From contig NC_091017.1 in NCBI RefSeq assembly GCF_041296385.1, positions 15,060,001 to 15,124,000 on the forward strand: a stretch of DNA of 64,000 bases, in the 5' to 3' direction. This stretch comes from Aphelocoma coerulescens (Eukaryota > Chordata > Aves > Passeriformes > Corvidae). Below, piece by piece: positions 47,751 through 57,742 of this stretch. A program made the position numbers and the translations under genes. How positions within the stretch are numbered: the stretch's first letter is position 1; the number at the start of each line of letters is the position of its first letter. The notes under the pieces were generated by a model, which saw nothing but the letters and a program-made list of their open reading frames with translations, had not been told where the DNA came from and ran no database searches.

Positions 47751-47859
47751 GATCATGAGTACGTACTTGATTTAGTAGTGGCCATTCGTAGTAACTTTTA
47801 ATAAAGAAATTCACAGAAACAAAACCTCCACGTCCTTATGTCTGCTCAGCAGCCTCCTG

Positions 47860-49261
47860 GCTGCTTCTGGCTCACTGTAGAGGACCCAAGTCCCTACGGG
47901 GATCATGGCTTTAGTCCCTGGTCCCAATGGACCAACCCCTGCATGCGCTGGAGGAGAAAGAGACCTGAACAGGAGACTCCATGATCAAGGATGGGCCTAG
48001 GAGTGGAAGGATGTTAGCAGGAATGACTGTCAGGGAAGCCCAAAACAACCTCCTGTGGGAGGAGAGATGGAGGTAGAGGGCCTGCAGCTGTCCCTGGAAA
48101 GAGAGGACCTCAGCATGCCTGGCCATGTGGCTTTGAAACCCTTGATCCTGGGTGCTCCCAGCTCATCCATGAGCTCCTGCAGCAGCAGGGCTGCTGCTGA
48201 ACTGGCCACCTCAAACCAGGCAGCTGCCTGTGTTGTGGGCTGGGTCTGAGCCCAACCCTGCTCTGTGCTTGTCAGGATGCAAGTGACAGGGATTTAGTAC
48301 AAGCAGCCAGGAGGGAGAAGAGATGACCCAGCATGCCCGTGGCCACCCGTGACATCTGTCCCCACAGCAGGGACACTGTCAGCTCCCAGCTCCGGCTGCC
48401 ACCACAGCACAGCCGCTTTCTCCTGCTTCTCTGTGCACAGGTTTATGTGTATGAACACACCCATACGCGCAGTCAGCAGCGGCACAGCCTCACCCCAGCA
48501 CACCGGGGGCAACTGCAACGGGAGTTGTGATAGTGCAAACAGGGGAATGGAAGAAGTATTTTTTAATAAATCCCGCTCCTGTCCTGAAGGTGCCAGCACA
48601 GAAGCACAGACATGACAGAGCCTCCGGGCCCCCTGCAGCCCACTCTGGGCAAAACCCACCTTTTTCTCTTCAAAGCAATAAGCCTTAAGCCAATCTGAGC
48701 CAGAGCAACCCCAGTCCCAGACTTACCTTGTCCCTGTTTGTCACCATGGCAGGCAATGGATAAACCCTTGCACTCCTAAGTCCCAGCTCTTCCACCACAG
48801 CATATTACACCTAACATCCACAGCTGCAGGGGTCTGACCCACAGAGAAGCAGCTCCCCTGTGATGGTCTCTTGACAGTGTTTGTGTGGGGAAAGCAGAAT
48901 GGGACTGGGAATCCCACAGCATCACCATCACTCCCCACTTGTGTCTTGGTGCTGGGGACAGTCCAGGTAGCAGTAGGGATGGGATCACTTCTCTTGGGCC
49001 TCTCTGAGCAGCAGGCAATGCTGTCACCAGCTCTGCCCATTAGCAGTGTCCACAGAGAAGTTGTTCCCATAACAGATTTGGCTTTTGTTTTATTTTCTCC
49101 TCACTGAATTTTGTGGTCTGGACTCATTCCAGTGTGGGTGTGCAAGAGAAAACCTTTATCTGACAACCTCATCATGGCTCTGACCACACAGCCTAGAAAA
49201 GTACAGCACTGATTCTGGTGCCGCAGAAGGACACGGAGACATAAATAACAACACACGGGCA
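47860..49261. other. Intergenic, nothing recognised
   Basis: Sequence downstream of the first PLAC8-like gene; no gene or known repeat was recognised. Confidence 0.4.
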
Positions 49262-49278
49262 GGAAGACAGGCAGTGCT

Positions 49279-49284
49279 TTTATT
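49279..49284 (-). promoter_or_regulatory. Polyadenylation signal, PLAC8-like gene A
   Basis: Plus-strand TTTATT, about 135 bases past the stop. A similar 3' end sequence occurs in gene B. Confidence 0.7.
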
Positions 49285-49415
49285 GCTGGCGTTACCCAGG
49301 GAAGAGGGGATGAGGCACAGTGAAGGCAAACTCCTCATGGTGCGTTTCCCAACATCCAGGGCAGCAGCATCTCCTGCCTGCAGTGGCTCCACAGGGTGCA
49401 CTGAAGATGGCAGCA

Positions 49416-49416
49416 T
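49416..49416 (-). CDS. PLAC8-like A, last coding base (stop TG/A)
   Basis: The final exon starts with A at 49416 after acceptor ttgcag and completes TGA with the TG of the previous exon. Confidence 0.85.
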
Positions 49417-50429
49417 CTGCAACGGGACAGGAGAGGAGGGTCACCCTTTCCTCAGCCATTTCTGCTCCATCACTGCAGCAACCCTGTGTCTGGAGTCAGG
49501 TGTCAGTGGAAAGGGAGGCCGTGGGAAGGCACTGGGTGCTGTGCAGCAGTGAGGTAAGGCAGCACCAGCAGCCCCAGCTTACCAGAATATGCCCTGCTCC
49601 TTCCTCCGGTTGATGTCTCTCTTCAGCTGGCAGAGTGAACATGAGGTGCACCAGAAGACAGCGCAACAGTCTCCCAGGATGGAGCCCTATGGAGCAAGGG
49701 ACATTGCATGAGTAACCCCTTCCCACACCAACCTTTAAGCCTTTCAGCCTTTCTATTTGCACCCCTGGGCAGCTCACCCAGGCCCTGCAGCACACTGTGG
49801 CTCATATTCAGCAAGGACTGGGATGAAGTGGTGTGTGGTGCGATTATCTTCAGCTCACAGTGGTGAGGCAGATGTGTCCCTGACTCCCGGCCTGCCAGGA
49901 TGCCCATGCAACTCCCTGCCTCTGTCCTTCCCCTTGGGCACCCCTTTCTCCTTCCCTGAGCTGGGTCACTGACCGGGATGTTGTATTTGGTGCGGTACAG
50001 GGTCCTCATGGCCACGCTGGTCCCACACAGACAGCACTCATCCATGTCCCCAGCCACTTGGCAGTTCAGGCAGAGGAAGCAGAACATCCCACAAAGACCT
50101 ATGGGACAGTGAGATGTGGGCTTGGCTGAGGGGTGCAAAGATGGAGGAAAGGGGGGAAAGCCAGCTGGTAGCTGTGGCTCTTGACATCAGGCAAGAGCTG
50201 CTCTGCCTCCAGTACCCATGGGAGTGGGGTTTGCAGCAGGGGTAATGCTGCAGAAGGAGCAGGGTAAAACACCAGGAACACATCATGAGCAACAGCAGGA
50301 ATGAGGGGTATGTCTGTACTCACACACGCTACAGTCAGAGCAGCAGTCCAGCAGCCCTGTCTGCCACTCCCCCGGCTGTTGGGCAGCTGAAAACTGGGGT
50401 TGGACCGTGATCACGGTTTGAGAGGCCAT
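49416..50429 (-). CDS. PLAC8-family protein A
   Basis: Small cysteine-rich protein of the PLAC8 (onzin/cornifelin) family, 111 codons against 115 in human PLAC8. Exons: 50324-50429 (start ATG), 49974-50098, 49583-49686 and one base at 49416. The protein begins MASQTVITVQPQF, has CCSDCSVCLCG, then the family hallmark DMDECCLCGTSVAMRTLYRT, and ends KRDINRRKEQGIF. The stop codon TGA is split by the last intron (TG/A), so the final exon is otherwise 3' UTR. A good acceptor (ttccttcag) places the 5' edge of the ATG exon at 50468, so a non-coding exon lies upstream; a donor ending at 52672 is a weak candidate. Family members are linked to differentiation and immunity, but the molecular role is not settled. 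Intact; paralogue of gene B. Confidence 0.93.
49583..49686 (-). CDS. PLAC8-like A, coding exon 3
   Basis: GSILGDCCAVFWCTSCSLC to EQGIF plus TG of the stop. Acceptor ccatag, donor gtaagc. Confidence 0.92.
49974..50098 (-). CDS. PLAC8-like A, coding exon 2
   Basis: Carries the core LCGMFCFLCLNCQVAG and CCLCGTSVAMRTLYRTKYN. Acceptor ccatag, donor gtcagt. Same 125-bp length as in gene B. Confidence 0.94.
50324..50429 (-). CDS. PLAC8-like A, coding exon 1
   Basis: MASQTVITVQPQF to CCSDCSV, donor gtgagt. ATG at 50429-50427. Confidence 0.9.
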
Positions 50430-50468
50430 TGCCAGCACAGGGTCAGGTCACTCCAGGCAGCTCGTGGT

Positions 50469-53400
50469 CTGAAGGAAAAGCCATCAGAGGAAGATGCTGC
50501 AGGTCTTTCTGAAGTGGGTGTCGTGCTGCTGCATTCAAAGAGAGAGCTCCCTGGGGAGTCCCCACTGTCAGGGTACTGCCACCCTCACCACAGAGGGGGG
50601 GCACAGCTCTGCCAGAAGCTGCCACTACCCCCTGAAGCAAAGGCCTCCCCAAAACCAGTCTCCCACCAAAGGCAGCAGCACATCATCCCTTGCCTATGCA
50701 AGTAAAATGCCTCTGTGAAAACAGAGGTCCTTCTGTTTCAGAGCTGCACTGCTTCAACATCTCGAACCTGTCTTCTCATCTCCAGGTCATCTTTCGCTAT
50801 TGTCTGCATAAAATTATCTGTGTTTTGGGCTGATTTTTTTGTTTTATTTTTTTGTTTATGATCACAGTCTCCCAAAGCTACTACTGCTTGGTTCCAGCTT
50901 CCCCAAGCTCTCAGGAGTCACCTTAATCTTTGTTTCGTTCTGTGAGGATCTCAGCCTATTTGCTTCCTCCTCTCCCTTCCTTCTTCCCTTGCCTTTTTAG
51001 TGTGCTTCAAGGCAGTGGGTTTTCCTTGTCTCTTTCCATCACCCTAAGCCCTGTCACCAGTTCCTATCCCTCCTCTACTTGACTATCTGTGCCAATACCT
51101 CATCCCCCTCTTCCTCAGTCTCCTGGGGTCACCATGGCCTGTGGAGTTCCTCTCCATCCCATCCTTCCTCAGCGAGGGGCAGCATCCTCTGAGGGCAGGA
51201 AAGCTCCTGCTCCACAGCACCATCCCCAAAATCATCTGACCAATGTAACAACTCCACCTGCACCTCCATCAGGGGCCCCTTCCCTTCCTGCCACCCTTGC
51301 AAGGCACAGCACTAAACTCTGCCACTCTTGCTTTGGAGCTTTAATTAAAACAAAACAAAACTAAACTAAAAAAAATAAAAAATAAAAAAATAGAGGCTGC
51401 TCCCACAGAAGTCCCATGCAGACACACTCCCTGCCCTGTGCCCCAGCTCTGCACCACTTTGTTAAGCACTCAAAGAGGATTGTTTTCACACCAGAATTGC
51501 ACATTTACACAAAGTTAAGTATTAAACAACACAAGAAATGTGGTGGAACAATTACTGTGCCCAGCACTCAGACGATGCCATTGAGCTCATTACCCACATT
51601 GGAGAGGCACCAGCTGTGGCACTACATTTGTACTGACTAATGCCAACAGGCGGCAAAGGGGTGGCTCCACCAGCAGCTCCTGGGGCTCCCCAGTATTTAC
51701 AGACTGTCCCAGGCACAGCCTGTTGCTGTAGGGCCAACCCTGGTTCCTGGTGGTCCATCCTCCCAGGAAGAGGAAAAAGATGGTTGAATTATGGTGTAAG
51801 AGGGAAGAAAGCTGGTAAAAATCTCCACATGGTTCGCTCCTGACTTTTTGCAGCTTTCTGCAGGCAGTGGAAGCATGGCTGGGCTGGGCTGTCCCTGTCT
51901 GAGACACCTGTGAGTGCAGCAGGGGACACTGCACCCACTGTCCCTCTCCGAATGCCTCCTGGCCCTGCCCTGGCCAGCTGGCCCTGTTTGTTCATCCACG
52001 AGATGCCAGGTAATTCCCAGCACCTCTGCAGCCAATGTAACACCTCCTGGCATGCCAAAACAGCAGCCTCTTCAGGAAGCCTTAGCACATGATGATTTAA
52101 GAAGCAAGAGCCTGGAGAGGCAGGGGAGGAGACAGACCATGGACTCCCATGCAGGGACAGGGATGTCCAGCAGCAGGCAGGACCACAGGGACCACAGGGA
52201 GAAGTGTGCACAGGAGCAACAGCAGCAAGAGAAGTTTTAGGGGCAGGATCCTTCCAGTCAGACTTCCCCTTCTTCCCAATACGAGCACACCACATCCCCG
52301 CAAGGGTGGAGGCTGCAGTGCGGAGCCGGCAGCAGCCTGGAGAGCCTCTGCCACACACTCACCTCCCAATAGAGGCCCAGGCCCAGCACACCAAATACAT
52401 CACAATTCTACAGTTCACAGCCCCATGGCACCACCAGCCAGGCTGGAATGACTGATGGGGACAAAAGGATCCCAAGGTGCGTGCAGCCACATTTCACTGA
52501 CAACCCAGCTCATAAAGCAGCATCTATAGGCACATGCATATGTGCACAAATGAGCAATACAGAGCAAAAGCTGCTGTCCTCTACCTCTGTTCCACATCTG
52601 TCAAGATGCCATCAGCAGCACCCACCATGTAGAGTTAACCCTGAAGCAGTTTTCCAGGTAGAAAACCTTACCTTTGTTTCCAGCCCTTCCCCTCCCCAGC
52701 CTCACTGCTTCAGCCACGAGCAGTTTCTATACCACAACCAAAGCAAAGCCGTGCCATACCTCCTTTCCAAGCCGTCCTTGTCCCAGCAGATACATGTCCT
52801 TTTCCTGGTCCTTATGCCTTATATGTGCTCTGGTAAATGACCTCTGCTCCCTCTGACTAACAGAGCAAACTCCAGCTTAGGTGCAGCTTTGCACAATGAC
52901 AACTTCCCTGCTGCCCGCCCTCGCCTTTCCCCACCCTGGCATCCTCCAGGCCCAGAGCCCCAGCGGGAGAGGTTTCCAGAGAAGGGCAGTTTGTTTTCAG
53001 GCTCCTGTGCTGCCCCCTAAGCCACGTGCTGCTGGAAGTGCAGCACCTTTCCTTCATCAAACCTGAGCATCCGCAAGAACTGCCTGTAGCTGCACTGGGT
53101 GACGCAGGGGCGGCCTCTCTTAGGATAAAAATGCCTTTTTCTGTATTGCCAGGCATTATCCACAGGACAGTCTGGGCCACCTGGGGTTTAAGCAGTTGGG
53201 AGTGCCACCACACCCACCCACCCCACAGCATGGGCAGAGCCACCACCTGCCCTTCAGAAGTTTTGTAGTGAAGGTGAAGGCAGAGTGGGGACGAAAATAT
53301 AGTCATATTCTCCTTAAAGAACAAAGCTGGGAGATATTTGCAGGGATCAAAAATTCTTTAGCATTTCTCTTGAGAGTGATGGAGACGGTGGGTGCAACCG

Positions 53401-53985
53401 CCATCTTCTGGATGGGAATGCAGGGCTCACAGCCCAGTGCAGACAGATGGGATCGGTAAGGCCAGGGAGAAAGATGGCACTGTTTGTCCACAGAGAGGAC
53501 ACACATAACCCACAACTCAACAGGTTTTTTATTGCAGGTGGGTAGGAATTCATGCTCAGGGTCCATGTCTCTTCAACATTGAGGTGAGCTGGTGCCAGGC
53601 AGCCCTAAATACCCATGCTTTTATACTCAAGAGAGGTGGCACTGACCAACAGCCCTGGACAGTCACCTGGGCCACCACAGCAGGGGCAATGCTGGGCAGC
53701 CTGCAGAAGTCACTTGCCTGCAGGAAGACCCAGCTCTGCCCTGGAGCAGTACTCATTTTCCCAAATTTTGCAACTTGGAAGAGGAACACCGACTCCTTCA
53801 ATGTATTAAATATCCTTTCTAAAAGCTGATCCAAAACCAAAATACTAGTGAAAATCTCTCTCTGCAGCAGGCACAGGGAAACCTCACCTGCACCAGGGGC
53901 TGCTGAGATGGATGGAGCAGAAGGATGGGTGCTCTCAGGTGGTGCAAGAATCACGTACACAGAGGTAGGAAGACAAACTCAAAAC
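50469..53985. other. Spacer between the PLAC8-like genes
   Basis: About 3.5 kb between gene A and the 3' end of gene B. It should hold the gene A promoter and non-coding exon. Seen: an A-rich tract around 51345-51390 and a minus-strand AATAAA at 53526-53531 without an identifiable gene. No further PLAC8 exon was found. Confidence 0.45.
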
Positions 53986-53991
53986 TTTATT
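53986..53991 (-). promoter_or_regulatory. Polyadenylation signal, PLAC8-like gene B
   Basis: Plus-strand TTTATT in a 3' UTR that resembles that of gene A (both have CATGGTGC and the GATGGCAGCATCTGCAAC block at the last acceptor). Confidence 0.7.
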
Positions 53992-54116
53992 GCTGCAGTT
54001 AGTTAGGGGAAATAAAATGCCACCAAGTCAAGCCTCACATGGTGCATTTCCGAACAGTCAGGGCAGCAGTGACTCATGCCTGCAGCAGCTCCAAGGATGC
54101 AGCGAGGATGGCAGCA

Positions 54117-54117
54117 T
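54117..54117 (-). CDS. PLAC8-like B, last coding base (stop TG/A)
   Basis: A at 54117 after acceptor ttgcag completes the TGA stop begun in the previous exon, exactly as in gene A. Confidence 0.85.
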
Positions 54118-56291
54118 CTGCAACAGAATGGGAGAGGAGCATCAGAGAGCAGGGCTGTGCCTCGCCACACTCGGTGTCCCCCCAGTCCTTCCCCCTCCAC
54201 CCTGCACAATGTTCCCAGTAACATTTTATTTCAGGATGGGTCACTCATCACCTGTCCACTGCCATTTCCCCACTGCAGCAAACTTTGTCCTGTGTCAAGA
54301 TGCTGGCAGGAGAGGCTCTGGGAAGCCACTTGGCTGTGTGTGACAGCAGCTTTACGGACCAGCACCCCCAGCTTACCAGAATATGCCAAGCTCCCTCCTG
54401 CGGTTGATGTCTCTCTTGATTTGGCAAATGGAGCACACAGGGCAACATAGGGTGACACAGAAGTCAGAGCAAATGGACCCCTGTTAGGGAGACACTGGTT
54501 AGGGACAGCGGCTTCCCAGAAGCCATGTTCTGGCCAAGAAGATGATAATCACATTCCAGGTCAAGTACTCTTTTTTCTTGGCTGGCTGCAGCATCCTGAG
54601 TAGCAAACACTGAAGCCCTGGGCTGGCAAACCCCAAGCACCAAGGAAAGGAAGGAGGGAGCCTTTATGCAAGCTGCAGACAGCTACTTATCATTTGACTT
54701 CTGAGGTTCAGACTGGGAAGAAAAATGAATACAGGAACAGAAAATTTGGGCAAAGTGAACTTGGGCCCCCATGGTTTGCACTTGGGACAGCACCAATTGG
54801 CCTTCCCTGCAGGAAGAAGCACACCCACATATGTACTATCCACCTTTCTCCCAAACCTGATTGATTATGGATCTTTATCTGTGTAACCAACTCACCTATT
54901 CTTTCGTCGGCACACAGTTATCTCAAGTCTTTCCCATCTTTCTGATGTCTATATAACTTAGGTCAAAGTAACAAAGTGCTTATATAGCTTGGGTTATAAG
55001 GTATCTATGTAACCTTAATATCAACATAACCTAAATCATGACTTTTTATCAGTATAACCTGAAGCACAGCCTTCTCTACTTATATAGTCTGAATCATAGC
55101 TTTTACTTATGTAGCTTTTGATGATAGCTTTTGATGCCCGTATGATCTAGTATGAATAACTTTTTGTACAATGCAATGGCTAGTATATAGTTAACTAGTT
55201 GCTTATATGCAGAATGGAGGAGAAAAAAAACCAAAACAAACTTACCATGTGTACAGTTTTAGAGACAGGTAAGTGTAGTGCTAATGAGAAATTGGCAAGC
55301 CAAAGCCAATTAGCCACAAAACAAAGAATTTAGGCTGGCTAAGACTGGATGGACCGAAGAGCATCGTAACTGCACATAGCCCAAAAATGAAGTTGAAAAG
55401 TTCAAGTGCAAAGAACACTTTAGAAGCCTTCATCAAAGACCCCCAAGACCCCCGAACTGGGGAAGTGCACACGCAGTACAAAGAATTAGCTAATAACCAT
55501 GAGATCATGCTATGTAAATTAGTTCCAGCGCGTATGTGATGATGCTGTAATGACATAGCAACATTAAGCAAAATTTACTGTATAAATATACCACAGCACT
55601 TGACAAGGGGGAGTGAGTTAGGAGGAAAAATCCCCCTCACCACCAGCACTGCAATAAACAAATACCTGCTCTGTAGACATCGGGCTATGGGGATTTATTT
55701 CCAGCCTATCTCTCAGGCATCATTTCAAAGCTCAAAGGGGGAAGCAGTAGCTGAGGTGGTTACAAATGGGGAAAAAAGGGTGAGTGGAATCACTGCTGCC
55801 CTGAGCCCATCCCTTAAGTGCAGAGAGAGGGGCCTCGGGGGCACCTTGTCCTTCAGACTCGCAGCAGGGTGAGGGGGCAGGCTCAGCACTGACCGGGATG
55901 TTGTATCTGGTGCGGTACAGGGTCCTCATGGCCACGCTGGTCCCACACAGGCAGCACTCGTTCATGTCCCCAGCCACTTGACAGGCCAGGCAGGGGCAGC
56001 AGAACATCCCGCAGCAGCCTGGCAGGGGGAGAAACACAGTACTGGCTGAAGCTCTGCCTGCCTGCCCAGAACCACCGGCATCAGGGGAGCAGCTGGGAGA
56101 GCCAGGCAGCATGGCTGCACAGTGGCACCACCGAGCCGAGCAGCGGGGGCGAGGAAAGTGTGTCCCAGGCACTTACAGACACCACAGTCGGTGCAGCAGT
56201 CCATCAGGCTTGTCTGCCACGTGCACCTCGAGACTGAGGACACGGCCCCGCCAAACTGCGGCTGGATCGTCACAACGGTTGGGGCAGCCAT
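54117..56291 (-). CDS. PLAC8-family protein B
   Basis: Second PLAC8-family gene, 114 codons. Exons: 56177-56291 (ATG), 55894-56018, 54377-54480 and one base at 54117. Begins MAAPTVVTIQPQFGG, continues CCTDCGVCCCGMFCCPCLAC and DMNECCLCGTSVAMRTLYRT, and ends KRDINRRRELGIF. It keeps more of the cysteines than gene A (CCPVCSIC). Exon lengths, splice phases and the split TGA stop equal those of gene A, so the two are tandem duplicates. The intron between coding exons 2 and 3 holds a solo LTR. The ATG exon begins at 56305 behind acceptor tttcag, so the first exon is non-coding and further upstream (candidate donors in the GC-rich block or near 58990). Confidence 0.94.
54377..54480 (-). CDS. PLAC8-like B, coding exon 3
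   Basis: GSICSDFCVTLCCPVCSIC to ELGIF plus TG. Acceptor taacag, donor gtaagc. Confidence 0.93.
54690..54694. repeat. Target-site duplication, left
   Basis: TCATT directly before the LTR; repeated at 55720-55724. Confidence 0.75.
54695..55719 (+). mobile_element. Solo LTR, ERVL-like, in PLAC8-like gene B intron
   Basis: A 1,025-bp element bounded by TG (TGACTTCTGAGG) and CA (CTCTCAGGCA), with 5-bp direct repeats TCATT on both sides. It contains a TATA box (TATAAATA near 55580) and an AATAAA (near 55652), giving U3-R-U5 order on the plus strand, opposite to the host gene. No internal retroviral genes, so it is a solo LTR left by recombination. A 5-bp duplication fits the ERVL class. The first half holds a degenerate tandem array. 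Confidence 0.8.
54935..55165. repeat. Degenerate tandem array inside the LTR
   Basis: Repeated variants of TATAACCTGAATCATAGCTTTT with a period of roughly 30 bases, heavily diverged. Confidence 0.5.
55720..55724. repeat. Target-site duplication, right
   Basis: TCATT directly after the LTR, matching 54690-54694. Confidence 0.75.
55894..56018 (-). CDS. PLAC8-like B, coding exon 2
   Basis: Core exon with CCGMFCCPCLACQVAG and CCLCGTSVAMRTLYRTRYN. Acceptor tgccag, donor gtcagt. Confidence 0.95.
56177..56291 (-). CDS. PLAC8-like B, coding exon 1
   Basis: MAAPTVVTIQPQFGG to CCTDCGV, donor gtaagt. ATG at 56291-56289. Confidence 0.92.
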
Positions 56292-56779
56292 TCCCAGGTC
56301 CTCTTCTGAAAGAGACGGGAAACAGGATAGTCGGTGAAAAACCTGTGGTTGGTCTGAATCTCCAACCAAACTGGTGGCTATCACCCTTAGCAGGCTGCCT
56401 TTTGCCGAGCTCCCTTGCAGCCACTGGAGGTGATAAAGCATCACCATATCTTGCCTGCATTTGTATATTTTCAAGCTTTTAACATTTTCTGCCATTTTAT
56501 CCAGCCTTCAGAATAGCATCAAGCCACTGGTGTTTCCCACTCCACCCCATAAAGGCTCTGCTAGTGCTTAGATGCAGCTCATTTTCCTTGTGCTGAACTG
56601 GGCTGGGCAGTGAACTCAGGCTAAATGAGTTGCTAAATGCAACTTGGGCATTCTGGTTGCTGGACTTGGCATATTTTACATAAGATGCCTTTGGCATGGG
56701 CAGAGAGCATGTGTGTGAGGAGCCAATTCAGTCTGAATTCAGCCATTTTAGTTTGCCTCAACTTCGGTAGTCAGAGGCA

Positions 56780-57742
56780 TGTGGGGGGAGGGAGCGCACG
56801 CCCGCCGCTCGCAGGAGGCAGCCAGGAGTGGGGGAAGCCTCGTCTCAGCGGAGCCCCGGCCTGGCACCACCCGCCAGGAGCAGGCAGCGGGACACACTGC
56901 GGGGGGCTGCTCCGATCAGGCCGCGAGGAGGCCTCCGCCAATGGACGGCACAGGAAGGCTGGACGGGGCCAATGGTTCCCGGTCCTCGGGCAGACTTCGG
57001 GAGGGGCCTGGGGGTAAAAACCCAACTGCGTCAGGGCTCGCTGCTGCTCGCTCGGGCCGGGGGTTCGCTCCTGTTCGCTGCTTCTGCTCGCTCCCTCTGC
57101 TCGCTCCCTCCTTTGCCCTGGCTCCAGCCTGCCTTCTGGCTCTCCTGCCCTCGCGGGCTCGCCCTCGCACCTGTCCTGCCTCCCTGTGCCCCTGACCGCC
57201 GCCTCACTGCTTCGCCCTACGTTCCTGCCTGGGCTGCCTGCTTCCAACCCTGCCGCCCCGATCCAGCCGTCACTGCCCGCCCTGCCGCGCTGACCCAGCC
57301 GGTCGCCGCGACCGTGCCCACGGTGCTGCTCCTCCCGTCCGAGCGCGCACTCACCGCGTGACCGCTGCCGTCGCCGCAGGAGCCGCGCCCGTGAAGCCGC
57401 GCCCCTCCGGGAGCCGCGCAGGCTCGGTCAGACCCGGCCTGGCCGCAGGCGGGCAGCGCGCACACGCCCCACCTCCCGCTTGGGCGCCAACTGCGCTGCC
57501 CTGCCTCGCTGGGGGTACGGTCCTCTTTTCCTGTCTTCCTCTCTGTCCCCTCTCTTTCCTCTTCCCCGGTCTTTTCCATTTTCCTCTTTTCTTTTCTGTC
57601 TCTTCTAGCTGTCTTTCGCTCGGGCAGCTCCTTTTCCTTCTCATTTTGTTGTCAATAAACGGTTCTCAGATACAATATTTGCCTTGTTTGGCTTCAGTCC
57701 ATTCCCGACCATCCATTTTTAAAAAACCCGCAGTTCCCCACA
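56780..57742 (+). mobile_element. GC-rich LTR-like element (or CpG-island promoter)
   Basis: Starts TGTGGGG and ends CCCCACA, perfect 7-base inverted ends. A GC-rich first part is followed by a CT-rich tract, AATAAA at about 57655 and a U5-like stretch. No target-site duplication is visible (GGCA left, GTGG right), which weakens the call. The CpG-rich part lies upstream of PLAC8-like gene B and could instead be its promoter, or an LTR that now serves as promoter. Confidence 0.45.

Noticed and set aside
56771..57644. Several long frames on both strands in the GC-rich block
   Set aside because: Low-complexity Arg, Ala, Pro and Ser-rich translations in all frames, typical of GC-rich non-coding DNA.
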